Source: Bacteroidales bacterium
GTDB lineage: Bacteria > Bacteroidota > Bacteroidia > Bacteroidales > UBA932
DNA: 39,218 nt
Direction of reading: 5' to 3'
Assembly (NCBI GenBank): GCA_017454335.1
Contig: JAFTDE010000022.1
Location: forward strand, 1 to 39,218
Shown here in pieces: positions 9,426 through 17,386 of this stretch. Position numbers and translations under genes: made by a program. The notes beneath the pieces are model-generated. The model did not search any database. It had not been told where the DNA came from and worked only from the letters and a program-made list of their open reading frames with translations. Position 1 is the first letter of the stretch. Every line of letters starts with the position of its first letter.

Positions 9426-9433
9426 CAAAGGTA
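9426..9433 (-). promoter_or_regulatory. Candidate -7 box for obg
   Basis: On the minus strand the bases read TACCTTTG, an exact match to TAnnTTTG, between the nhaC stop and the obg start. No convincing TTG was seen at -33, which would fall near the nhaC 3' end. If active, it lets obg-PAP2 be transcribed independently of hpt-adk-nhaC. Confidence 0.4.
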
Positions 9434-9444
9434 GCGATTCTTTT

Positions 9445-10893
9445 TTATCCTTCCGCACGGTCTGACTTATGGATGATCCTGTATCCCAGGGCAGCGATGA
9501 GCATGCTCATCAGCGGGGAAATCCAGTTGAAGAAGCAGAAGGGGAGATAGGTCAGCGTAGGGACATGGAGGATGGTGGACTGGGTCATGCCGCAGCTGCT
9601 CCACGGGAAGAGCGGGGAAGTCACCGTGGCGGAATCCTCGACACTGCGGCTGAGCAGCCGGCGCTCGTATCCCTGCCGGTCATAGGACTCCCCGAAGATG
9701 TCCGAAGTCAGGATGATGGACAGATACTGGTCGGAGACAAGGCCGTTGAAAGCCGTACCGGTCAGCACCGTCGCGCTGACCAGGCCGAAACGCCGGCGCG
9801 CCAGGGGCAGGATGATCCGGGAGATCTGGCCGAGCATGCCACTGGCCCGCATGCAGCCGCCGAAGCACATGCCGCAGATGATCAGGAAGATGGTATTCAG
9901 CATCCCCAGCATGCCGCGCGTGGCGACCAGCTTGTCCACCTCCGGATTCCCCGTGGACAGGCTGACGGAATTGTAGATGGATTCCACGCTGCCGGCGAAA
10001 AAGATCCGCGCCCGCGATCCCTGCGTCACTTTCTCTCCGATCCCCGCCACCAGATCCGGCTGGAAGACCAGGGCGAACACGATGGCCAGCAGGGTGGAGA
10101 GGGCCAGCACCATCAGGGCCGGCTGTTTCTTGGCGATCAGCACGGTCGTAACGACCGGAACGACCAGCAGCCAGGGCGTCAGTCGGAAGGTCCCGGACAG
10201 GGCCTGGGAATACCGGGCGATCTGGTCGGCCGGAGCGGCGTCGTGCGACAGGCCCAGGATGGTGAAGATGACCAGCGCGATCGTGATCGAAGGCACGGTC
10301 GTGATGACCATGTACCGGATATGCGAGAACAGGGGGACCCGGTTGACGGAAGAAGCCATCACCGTCGTGTCCGACAGGGGCGAGATCTTGTCCCCGAAAT
10401 AGGCGCCGGAAATGATGGCGCCGGCGATCAGTCCGTCGGAGAAGCCCTCGGCCCGGCCGATGCCCATCAGGGCCACGCCGATGGTGGCGATGGTCGTCCA
10501 GGAACTGCCCACCATCAGGGAAACCAGGGCGCAGATCACGCAGGCGGACACCAGGAACACCTTCGGCGAGATGATTTTCAGGCCGTAATAAATGAAAGTC
10601 GGCACGATGCCGCTGACCGTCCAGGCACCGGACAGGGCGCCGATCAGCAGCAGGATCAAGATGGCGCTGGTGACATTGCCGACGTTGGTCCGGATGGCCT
10701 CCTCGAAGTCCTTCCATGGCGTCTTGTACAGCCACATCGCCAGGGCGACGCACACGCCCGAAGACACCAGCAGGGACACCTGGGAGGCGCCCAGGATGGC
10801 ATCGCTGCCGAATACGCTGATATCCATCGCCAGCATGCCCACCAGGACGATGATGGGGATCAGGGCGACGGCGATGCGGCGGATATCCTTCAA
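9445..10893 (-). CDS. nhaC: NhaC-family Na+/H+ antiporter
   Basis: The 482-residue polytopic membrane protein has about 11-12 hydrophobic segments and the family hallmark [16 protein letters not shown] in the middle. It also has the [18 protein letters not shown] motif typical of NhaC. It would exchange cytoplasmic Na+ for external H+, contributing to sodium and pH homeostasis. Some family members move other substrates (malate/lactate MleN, tyrosine), so the coupling is inferred. It begins 7 bases after the adk stop and is probably co-transcribed with hpt-adk. Its place between adk and obg is unusual. It fits the sodium theme set by the ATPase and decarboxylase operons further along. Confidence 0.88.
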   Translation of the reverse strand: MKDIRRIAVALIPIIVLVGMLAMDISVFGSDAILGASQVSLLVSSGVCVALAMWLYKTPWKDFEEAIRTNVGNVTSAILILLLIGALSGAWTVSGIVPTFIYYGLKIISPKVFLVSACVICALVSLMVGSSWTTIATIGVALMGIGRAEGFSDGLIAGAIISGAYFGDKISPLSDTTVMASSVNRVPLFSHIRYMVITTVPSITIALVIFTILGLSHDAAPADQIARYSQALSGTFRLTPWLLVVPVVTTVLIAKKQPALMVLALSTLLAIVFALVFQPDLVAGIGEKVTQGSRARIFFAGSVESIYNSVSLSTGNPEVDKLVATRGMLGMLNTIFLIICGMCFGGCMRASGMLGQISRIILPLARRRFGLVSATVLTGTAFNGLVSDQYLSIILTSDIFGESYDRQGYERRLLSRSVEDSATVTSPLFPWSSCGMTQSTILHVPTLTYLPFCFFNWISPLMSMLIAALGYRIIHKSDRAEG

Positions 10894-10900
10894 AACAGGG

Positions 10901-11482
10901 TCAGGCCTGGATGCCTTCGACCATCTTGAGGACGCGGGCGCGGTTTTCCTCGATGTTTCCGGGATAACCGGCGACCTCGTGATACTTGCCGGCTTCTTTG
11001 TAGTACGCGATCAGCGGTTCGGTCTGGGCGTGGTAGGTGTTGATCCGGTTGGTGATGGTCGCTTCGGAGGCGTCATCCGCACGGCCTTCGATCGCAGCCC
11101 GGTGCGCGATGCGCTCGCGGATCAGATCGTCCGGAATCATGATGGAAATGACAGCCGTCACCGCCTCGCCGCGCTTGCCGAGGATCTTGTCCAGGTCGCG
11201 GGCCTGGCCCAGCGTACGGGGGAAACCGTCCAGCAAGAAACCGTCGTAACCCTTGATGGTGTCGAAAGCGGATTCGATCATCCCTTCCACGACTTCGTCC
11301 GGGACCAGGGAACCGGCGGCGATCAGGGCCTGAGCCTGCTTGCCCAGTTCGGTTCCGGCCGCAATCTCGGCCCGGAGCAGCTCGCCGGTGGAGATATGCT
11401 TGAGGTTATACTTCTCGGAAATCGCACCCGCGTGCGTGCCTTTGCCGGCTCCAGGAGGGCCGAAGAGGATGTAGTACTTCAT
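10901..11482 (-). CDS. adk: Adenylate kinase
   Basis: It interconverts ATP + AMP and 2 ADP in the cytosol. The 193-residue protein has the P-loop FGPPGAGKGT at the N terminus, the AMP-binding segment STGELLRAEIA and the signature DGFPRTLGQARDLD. The LID is short: the region after IRERIAHR has neither the long insertion nor the zinc cysteines of the long form. The start is 5 bases after the hpt stop and nhaC follows within 7 bases, so hpt-adk-nhaC is a likely operon covering purine salvage and nucleotide balance. Confidence 0.96.
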   Translation of the reverse strand: MKYYILFGPPGAGKGTHAGAISEKYNLKHISTGELLRAEIAAGTELGKQAQALIAAGSLVPDEVVEGMIESAFDTIKGYDGFLLDGFPRTLGQARDLDKILGKRGEAVTAVISIMIPDDLIRERIAHRAAIEGRADDASEATITNRINTYHAQTEPLIAYYKEAGKYHEVAGYPGNIEENRARVLKMVEGIQA

Positions 11483-11487
11483 GGCAA

Positions 11488-12030
11488 CTATTTGTCTAAT
11501 ACGTAAATATCGGGGAGATTGCGGCCCAGCTCGTCATAGTCGAGACCGAAACCGACGATGAAATCATTGGGGATGGACATGCCGACGTAATCGATCTTGT
11601 CTTCCATCTTGTACACGTCGGGCTTGAAAAGCATCGTGCAGATCCGGACCTCGCTGGCACCTTTCGACATCAGCAGTTCCTTCAGCGCGACGATGGTGTT
11701 GCCCGTATCGACGACATCCTCGAAGATGATGACCCGCTTGCCTTCCACCGAACCGGTCAGGCCCATCATGTTCAGCACGGTGCCGGTGGACTTGGTGCCC
11801 ACATAGGAGGACATCTTGACGGAGACCAGCTGGGCGGGGAAGGAGAGGCGCTTCATCATCTCGCCGGTGAACATCACGGCGCCGTTCAGCACGCACAGGA
11901 AGACGGGAATGTCCTCCGCCCCGGCGAAGTCCTGGTTGATCTTGGCTGCGACCGCTTCGATGGCCGCTTCGATCTGGCTGTTCGGGATGGACAGCCGGAA
12001 AGTCTTGTCGTGTAAAGTGATCTTGTCCAT
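11488..12030 (-). CDS. hpt: Hypoxanthine phosphoribosyltransferase
   Basis: It salvages hypoxanthine or guanine with PRPP to give IMP or GMP. The 180-residue protein has the PRPP-binding motif VIIFEDVVDTGNT, the flexible-loop region VSVKMSSYVGTKSTG, and the C-terminal base-binding segment DYVGMSIPNDFIVGFGLDY with the expected Phe-Ile-Val-Gly sequence. It is the first gene of hpt-adk-nhaC. Upstream is an AT-rich 114-base gap shared with a divergent gene. In it I see only imperfect -7 boxes, for example TAATTTCG on the minus strand, so no promoter is called. Confidence 0.94.
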   Translation of the reverse strand: MDKITLHDKTFRLSIPNSQIEAAIEAVAAKINQDFAGAEDIPVFLCVLNGAVMFTGEMMKRLSFPAQLVSVKMSSYVGTKSTGTVLNMMGLTGSVEGKRVIIFEDVVDTGNTIVALKELLMSKGASEVRICTMLFKPDVYKMEDKIDYVGMSIPNDFIVGFGLDYDELGRNLPDIYVLDK

Positions 12031-12144
12031 AGTTCTGCAATGAATTACGAAATTAATAAAAATTGACGGAAAAAGCGAAAAAACAATTTCTTACTTGAGC
12101 GCTTTCTTATCTTTTTTTCCGTTTGCTTTGCCGATCTTGGCCGC

Positions 12145-13743
12145 ATGATTGCGTGTCTGATATTCCTGCAAGTCCTCCTGGGAGGAGACTTCATCCCGCA
12201 GATGCTGGTCCTGACCGGAGCGGCGGAGATGGAAGAATTGTCCGAAGAAACCCTGGAGCGTTTCGAGGCGCTGCATGCGCATCCGATCAACATCAATGCC
12301 GCCCCGCACAGCCGGCTGCTGGGCTGCGGCCTGTTTTCGGCCTACCAGACGGCATCGCTGCTGGATTACCGGGAGAGGACCGGGGAAATCCGCTCGCTGA
12401 CGGAACTCGCGCTGGTGGACGGATTCAACGAAACGCTCGTACAGGCCCTCGCGCCCTTCATCAGCCTCGATGCCGTCGGTGCGCCGGGCCAGGGGGCGCC
12501 CCGGAACTGGTACCAGAGCTTCACGCTGCGCGGAAGCGTCCGCGCCCAGGCCGGTCAGCCGCCTGCCTGGACCGGGAAGGGGAACTGGCACGGGGAATGG
12601 AAAGACCGGGCGGAACTCTCCGTATCCACCGCCGGATCGTGGAGCGCCGCCTGGCACGGCCGGCACCTGGACCTGATCGCCGGGGACTACAACGCCCGCT
12701 TCGGGCAGGGACTGGCCCTCTGGAGCGGATTCACCTTGAGCGGTTTCAGCGGTTCAGGCAGTTTTTCCCGCAACCCGACCGGCGTCCGGGCGTCGGCCGC
12801 CCATTCGCGCGCAAACCGCTTTCGCGGGGCCGCAGCGCGCTTTGAAACCCTGCACTGGACAGGAACCGCATTCGCGTCCGAATCGGGCCTTGCGGGGCTG
12901 AATTCGGCCTGGACGGGCCGGCTGCTGTCGGCTTCGGTGACGTTCGTCCACGAAAGGGAGTGGAATGTCCTCTCCGCCGATGCGAAGTACTGCCTGGGCG
13001 GGGTGACGCTGTCCGGGGAAGCTGCCTGGGAGCCGGGGACGCAGCGGCCGGCCGCCCTGGCCGCGGTCCAGTGGAGCCCGGCGTACGGGAGCACGCTGTC
13101 CCTGCTGGGACGCTGGTATCCGGCCTGTTACAGTGGCCGCTACGCCGCGGCGCCGCGCTCGTCCACCCGGACTACGGACGAGGCGGGCGTCAGCCTCGGA
13201 GCCGGATACGGTTGGGCCGAACTGACCGCGGATGCCGCCTGGCATCCGGAGAAGCGGACGCGGCACTTCAAGGCCGTCGTCAGGCTGGCCCCGGAAATCA
13301 GCCTGGGAGGGGAGCGGAACCTGCAGGGGGTGCTGCGCTGGAGCGGACGGTGGCGTCCGGAAGAGAAATATCCGCAGCGGCACGACCTGCGGCTGGATCT
13401 TACGGCGACCCGGGGCCCTTGGGTCCTGACGGTGCGCGGGAACCTGGTGTGGAGCCGCGGGCTGGCCGCGCTGGTCTATGCCGAAGCCGGATACAAAGAT
13501 GCGCAGCGCGCCGTCTGGCTGCGGGGCACCCTGTTCCGGGCCGATTACTGGGAGGACCGGATCTATGTGTACGAAAGGGATGCGCCGGGGGATTTCAACG
13601 TACCGGCCTGCTACGGCAGGGGATATGGACTGTCCCTGAATGCGAACTGGCGCCCGTTCTACCTGCGGATCGCAGCGACGCGCTATCCCGGTTCGGACAA
13701 GCCGGACCGGCTGGAAGTCAAACTCGCTCTGGTCTGGCGATGA
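12145..13743 (+). CDS. Secreted helix-hairpin-helix protein with predicted outer-membrane beta-barrel
   Basis: The 532-residue product starts with a hydrophobic stretch (MIACLIFLQVLLGG), likely a signal peptide. A ComEA-like helix-hairpin-helix region follows at about residues 30-115 (PININAAPHSRLLGCGLF, LLDYRERTGEI, SLTELALVDGF). The remaining 400 residues are rich in alternating polar and aromatic or hydrophobic residues with Gly-Asp/Asn turns, and the protein ends LALVWR. This is the pattern of an outer-membrane barrel. The segment DYNARFGQGLALWSGF recalls a Bacteroidota family annotated only as HhH-domain proteins. The function is unknown. HhH domains bind DNA, so a surface DNA-handling role is possible but unproven. 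Its 3' end overlaps the convergent lipid kinase by 26 bases. Confidence 0.72.
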   Translation: MIACLIFLQVLLGGDFIPQMLVLTGAAEMEELSEETLERFEALHAHPININAAPHSRLLGCGLFSAYQTASLLDYRERTGEIRSLTELALVDGFNETLVQALAPFISLDAVGAPGQGAPRNWYQSFTLRGSVRAQAGQPPAWTGKGNWHGEWKDRAELSVSTAGSWSAAWHGRHLDLIAGDYNARFGQGLALWSGFTLSGFSGSGSFSRNPTGVRASAAHSRANRFRGAAARFETLHWTGTAFASESGLAGLNSAWTGRLLSASVTFVHEREWNVLSADAKYCLGGVTLSGEAAWEPGTQRPAALAAVQWSPAYGSTLSLLGRWYPACYSGRYAAAPRSSTRTTDEAGVSLGAGYGWAELTADAAWHPEKRTRHFKAVVRLAPEISLGGERNLQGVLRWSGRWRPEEKYPQRHDLRLDLTATRGPWVLTVRGNLVWSRGLAALVYAEAGYKDAQRAVWLRGTLFRADYWEDRIYVYERDAPGDFNVPACYGRGYGLSLNANWRPFYLRIAATRYPGSDKPDRLEVKLALVWR

Positions 13744-14674
13744 CGTTGATCTGGCGCCCGGTCATGACCAGCCGGACCGGCAGGCGGGCTTCGATCTCGC
13801 CGTCCACCTCCAGCAGTTCGGCCGAATCCTTGTCCAGCGGAGCCAGGCTGACTTCACGGCACTGGACATAGAGCAGTCCTTCGACTTTGTGGAGATCGCC
13901 GGAGAACAGGCGGGGAAGGCTCTTGACGATGGTCCGGAGCGGAAGTTTCGGCACGACCATCACGTCCAGCAGGCCGTCGTCCATGCGGGCCAGCGGCACC
14001 TGGCGCATGCCACCGCCGCTGTACTGTCCGTTCCCGAAGGCCACCGAGTAGCAGGGACCCTGGAAGAGTTCCCGCCCGTCCGTGCTGATCAGCACCTGGA
14101 AGGGGCGCGCATGGAAAATGGTGTGGCGGAGCGCATTGAGGTAGATCATCCGGCTGCGGTGCCCGGCTTCCTTCAGGCGGTTCACCCGTTCGCAGACGCG
14201 GGAATCGAATCCGACGCCGCCGATGTTGGCCATGTAGCAGACGCATCCGCCTTCGCTCTCGATGCGGACCACGTCCTCCCGCACAAAGGATCCGGAGGAG
14301 ATCAGGTCGATGACGGCGTCGATGTCGTTCGGCACGCCCAGGGACTTGATCCAGTCGTTGCCGGAACCGATGGGCGCGACGCCCAGGTAGAAATCTTCCG
14401 GATCGCCGCCGGCTTCGCGGCACCAGTGCAGCACGCCGTTGAAGACCTCGTGCAGGGTGCCGTCGCCGCCCACGGCCAGGATGCGGCGGTAGCCCTGGCG
14501 GGCGGCGGCGCTGGCCAGGGAGGTTGCGTGGGATTTGTGGTTGGTCAGGATGGCTTGATAGTCAATGCCGAGCGCATCCAGCTTGTGCTGTGCCTCAGAC
14601 CACAGGGACATGGTTTTACCGGATCCGGAGTACGGATTCACGATGACATACCAGGTATTATTGCTCGGAGTCAT
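13718..14674 (-). CDS. Diacylglycerol/sphingosine kinase-family lipid kinase
   Basis: The 318-residue protein belongs to the DagK_cat family. It has the N-terminal nucleotide-binding segment YVIVNPYSGSGKT, the catalytic-loop signature GGDGT at residues 69-73, and APIGSGNDWIKSLG. The C-terminal lipid-binding domain includes FGNGQYSGGGM and the metal-binding region DGLLDVMVV. It phosphorylates diacylglycerol or a related lipid. Bacteroidota also make sphingolipids, so a sphingoid base is an alternative substrate. I chose the start at 14674 (MTPSNNTWYV); the frame is open further upstream, but that part runs through parA. It is divergent from parA with a 55-base gap. Confidence 0.9.
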   Translation of the reverse strand: MTPSNNTWYVIVNPYSGSGKTMSLWSEAQHKLDALGIDYQAILTNHKSHATSLASAAARQGYRRILAVGGDGTLHEVFNGVLHWCREAGGDPEDFYLGVAPIGSGNDWIKSLGVPNDIDAVIDLISSGSFVREDVVRIESEGGCVCYMANIGGVGFDSRVCERVNRLKEAGHRSRMIYLNALRHTIFHARPFQVLISTDGRELFQGPCYSVAFGNGQYSGGGMRQVPLARMDDGLLDVMVVPKLPLRTIVKSLPRLFSGDLHKVEGLLYVQCREVSLAPLDKDSAELLEVDGEIEARLPVRLVMTGRQINVIARPERV

Positions 14675-14706
14675 TGCGCAAATGTACGGATTTTTTAGTA
14701 GATTTG
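14674..14706 (+). promoter_or_regulatory. Candidate promoter of parA
   Basis: TTG (14674-14676), a 22-base spacer and TAGATTTG (14699-14706) fit the Bacteroidota promoter form. The expected transcript would start near 14713, leaving a leader of about 17 bases before the parA ATG at 14730. Confidence 0.55.
14679..14686 (-). promoter_or_regulatory. Candidate -7 box for the lipid kinase
   Basis: The minus strand reads TACATTTG, an exact TAnnTTTG, only 4 bases before the lipid kinase ATG at 14674. If used, transcription would begin at or next to the start codon, giving a nearly leaderless mRNA. No good -33 TTG was found. It lies within the spacer of the parA promoter on the other strand. Confidence 0.38.
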
Positions 14707-14729
14707 CATTTATTGGTTCAAGAATAAAA

Positions 14730-15506
14730 ATGGGTAAGATAATCGCGATAGCCAACCAAAAAGGCGGAGTAGGGAAGACCACGACAGCCATCAACCTGGC
14801 AGCCTCGCTGGCCGTACTGGAGAAGAAAGTCCTCATCATCGATGCGGACCCGCAAGCCAACACGACTTCGGGCCTGAATTTCTCGCCGGACAACGACGAG
14901 CACCGCACCCTGTATGAGGTGATGATCGGCAGCATCGGCATCGGGGACGCCCTGATCCAGACCGAAGTCCCCAACCTGCACATGATCCCTTCGCACATCA
15001 ACCTGGTCGGTGCGGAGATCGAAATGCTGGACGAACCGGAAAGGGAATCCGTCCTGCGCCGCGCGCTGGATCCGGTCCGGGACGATTATGATTTCATCAT
15101 CATCGACTGTTCCCCATCGCTGGGCCTGATCACGGTCAACACCCTGACGGCCGCCGATTCCGTCATCATCCCCGTCCAGCCCGAATTCTTCGCCCTGGAG
15201 GGCCTCGGCAAGCTGCTGCAGACCATCCGGCTGGTCCAGAGCGGGGTCAATCCGCCCCTGACCATCGAGGGATTCGTCGTGACGATGTTCGACGGGCGCA
15301 CGAAGGTGCACGCCCAGGTGGTCGGCGAACTGCGCGAACATTTCAAGGACCTGGTCTTCCGGACCATCATCCAGCGCAACATCCGCCTGAGCGAGGCCCC
15401 CTCGCACGGCAAACCGATCATCCTGTACGACATCTCCTGCAACGGATCGGCGAATTATCTGAACCTGGCCAAGGAACTGCTCGAGCGCAACGGCTTGGGC
15501 GTATAA
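14730..15506 (+). CDS. parA: Chromosome partition ATPase ParA (Soj)
   Basis: This Walker-type ATPase drives segregation of ParB-parS complexes. The 258-residue protein has the deviant Walker A motif KGGVGKTT at residues 11-18, the switch region DADPQANTT, Walker B IIIDCSPSLG, and the late motif RNIRLSEAPSHGKPI typical of chromosomal Soj/ParA. It lacks an N-terminal DNA-binding extension, as expected of the chromosomal type. I chose the start at 14730, 17 bases after the predicted transcription start; the longer frame from 14565 runs through the divergent kinase gene. It is followed 12 bases later by parB. Confidence 0.95.
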   Translation: MGKIIAIANQKGGVGKTTTAINLAASLAVLEKKVLIIDADPQANTTSGLNFSPDNDEHRTLYEVMIGSIGIGDALIQTEVPNLHMIPSHINLVGAEIEMLDEPERESVLRRALDPVRDDYDFIIIDCSPSLGLITVNTLTAADSVIIPVQPEFFALEGLGKLLQTIRLVQSGVNPPLTIEGFVVTMFDGRTKVHAQVVGELREHFKDLVFRTIIQRNIRLSEAPSHGKPIILYDISCNGSANYLNLAKELLERNGLGV

Positions 15507-15518
15507 AAGCGGAAAGAC

Positions 15519-16454
15519 ATGAGCAGCAAGGAACCTAGAGGATTGGGAAAAGGGCTGAGCGCCCTGCTGGGCGATGCGCCCGACGTGGACCAGCTCCGCA
15601 AACCGGTCGGATACGTCAACAAGGAAATCATCGGGACCCGGTCCCGCCAGAACAGTTCGGACATCTTCCGGATTCCGGCGGACATGATCGTTCCCAATCC
15701 CTTCCAGCCCCGTTTCACCTTTGACGAGGAAGCGCTGGAAGAGTTGGCCGCATCCATCCGCACCCTGGGCCTGATCCAGCCCATCACCGTCCGCAAGATC
15801 GCCGGCGGCCGCTACCAGATCATCAGCGGCGAACGGCGTTTCCGCGCCTGCCGGATGGCCGGCATGCCGATGATCCCGGCCTATGTCCGGGACGCGGACG
15901 ATGTCGCCATGCTGGAAATGGCCATCGTCGAGAACATCCAGCGCGAAGACCTCGACCCGATCGAGGAGGCGATGAGTTTCCAGCGCCTGATCGACGAATG
16001 CTCGCTGACCCAGGAGCAGATGGCCGAACGCCTCGCCAAGAAACGTTCCACCGTCACGAATGCGCTGCGGCTGCTGAAACTGCCCGTCAAGGTCCAGCAC
16101 GACCTCAAGGAAGGCCTGATCACGGTCGGCCATGCCAAGGTCCTGCTGGGACTGGAGGATCATCGCCTGCAGGAACGGCTCTGCGACATGATCATCCAGG
16201 AAGACCTGTCCGTCCGCCAGCTGGAACAGCAGATCCGCCTGGCCCAGGAGGGGAACACTCCCGCACGGAAAAGCGCTACCGGCGAACTGCCCGCTGAATA
16301 CACGCAGCTGGGCGAAAAGCTCGGTTCCTTTTTCCAGCGGGGCGTCAGCCTGCGTCGCAGCGCCGGCGGCAAGGGATCGATGACGGTGCGGTTCGAGTCC
16401 GACGACGAAGTACGGGCTTTCCTCGAAGCCCTGGACAGCATACCCTGCAGATGA
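15519..16454 (+). CDS. parB: Chromosome partition protein ParB (Spo0J)
   Basis: This CTP-dependent clamp loads at parS and spreads along DNA. The 311-residue protein begins with RGLGKGLSALLG, the ParA-interacting peptide. The CTP-binding boxes are visible as NPFQPR, GERRFRA and ENIQRED (about residues 60-145). A helix-turn-helix region follows (LTQEQMAERLAKKRSTVTNALRLLKLP), then a C-terminal dimerisation region ending RFESDDEVRAFLEAL. It overlaps the DUF5683 gene by 4 bases. I looked for parS (TGTTTCACGTGAAACA type) in the window and saw none. Confidence 0.95.
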   Translation: MSSKEPRGLGKGLSALLGDAPDVDQLRKPVGYVNKEIIGTRSRQNSSDIFRIPADMIVPNPFQPRFTFDEEALEELAASIRTLGLIQPITVRKIAGGRYQIISGERRFRACRMAGMPMIPAYVRDADDVAMLEMAIVENIQREDLDPIEEAMSFQRLIDECSLTQEQMAERLAKKRSTVTNALRLLKLPVKVQHDLKEGLITVGHAKVLLGLEDHRLQERLCDMIIQEDLSVRQLEQQIRLAQEGNTPARKSATGELPAEYTQLGEKLGSFFQRGVSLRRSAGGKGSMTVRFESDDEVRAFLEALDSIPCR

Positions 16455-17383
16455 TCCGGCCGCGGCACATATTCCTTTTGGTGCTGCTGGTGCTGGGCTT
16501 CCAGTTCCCGCTGGCCGCGCAGTTCCGGACCGAGGCGTTCTCCCAGAGCTACAACGACGACACGCCCCAGCCCGGCGATACGGCCGACGTGCTGTTCTCC
16601 TTCAAGGAGTATTTCGGGGGGCTGGCCCACAAGAACGATCTGAAAATCGGCACGCTGGCGGCCGGATCCGCCATTTTCGTCGGCGGCTGCCAGATCTACA
16701 ACAAACAGTACTGGAAACTGCCCATCATCTACGGCGGCATCGCGGCAGGCATCTACGGGGGCATCCATTTCAACAAGCAGTACCAGCAATCCCTGAGCGT
16801 CGAAGGGGGGACGCCGGACACGCGCGCCCAGTCGCTCAGTGCGCTGTGCTACATCGGTGCGGGCCTCAGTTACTGGGGCGCCATGATGGACGGCGTGGTC
16901 TCTTACAGGCCGAACGTTTTCCCCCAGCCGGGCCGGGCGACGCTGTATTCACTGCTGGTGCCGGGACTGGGGCAGGCCTACAACGGTGAATTCTGGAAAG
17001 TACCGATCTACATCGGCGGCATCGTCGGATCCGTCCACTACTACCTGGTGAACAAGTCCAATTACGAGCGCTACCGCCGCATCTACATCGAAGCGAACGA
17101 TCCGGACATCCCGTACACCGGGCCGATTCCGGCCCAGACCGCCCTGTACTACCGGGACGTTTTCCGGCGTTACCGGGACTATTCGGTCCTGGCCATCGCC
17201 GCATTCTACCTGCTTCAGGTCATCGATGCGAACGTCTTCAGCTACATGCACGATTTCGAGATGAGCGACGATCTGTCCCTGCGGGTCAGCCCGGCCCTCA
17301 TCGTTCCCGAGACCCAATATGCCCTGCAATATGCCCCGGCCGTGCCGAACGCCTTCGGGCTGCGCGTAGGCCTCAATTTCTGA
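16451..17383 (+). CDS. DUF5683-domain membrane protein
   Basis: The 310-residue protein has a signal peptide (hydrophobic to about residue 20, ending PLAAQ). It carries the Bacteroidota DUF5683 core with PGLGQAYNGEFWKVPIYIGG. The motif occurs twice: GCQIYNKQYWKLPIIYGG at about residues 79-96 and GLGQAYNGEFWKVPIYIGG at about 175-193, which suggests internal duplication. Several hydrophobic segments follow each copy. The function is unknown. It starts inside the parB stop (ATGA) and precedes mltD by 3 bases, in the conserved order parA-parB-DUF5683-mltD, so an envelope or division role is plausible. Confidence 0.85.
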   Translation: MIRPRHIFLLVLLVLGFQFPLAAQFRTEAFSQSYNDDTPQPGDTADVLFSFKEYFGGLAHKNDLKIGTLAAGSAIFVGGCQIYNKQYWKLPIIYGGIAAGIYGGIHFNKQYQQSLSVEGGTPDTRAQSLSALCYIGAGLSYWGAMMDGVVSYRPNVFPQPGRATLYSLLVPGLGQAYNGEFWKVPIYIGGIVGSVHYYLVNKSNYERYRRIYIEANDPDIPYTGPIPAQTALYYRDVFRRYRDYSVLAIAAFYLLQVIDANVFSYMHDFEMSDDLSLRVSPALIVPETQYALQYAPAVPNAFGLRVGLNF

Positions 17384-17386
17384 CAC

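Noticed and set aside
9469-10929. A 486-codon open frame on the plus strand opposite nhaC
   Set aside because: It is a low-complexity Gly, Asp, His, Gln shadow of a membrane protein gene.
12043-12144. Promoters in the AT-rich gap between hpt and the HhH gene
   Set aside because: Only 7-of-8 matches to the -7 box were found (TAATTTCG on minus, TATCTTTT on plus), without properly spaced TTG elements.
14565-16454. A parS site near parAB
   Set aside because: I looked for the TGTTTCACGTGAAACA palindrome or near variants and saw none; GTTTCACCTTTG at 15713 has only one half-site-like part and lies inside parB.
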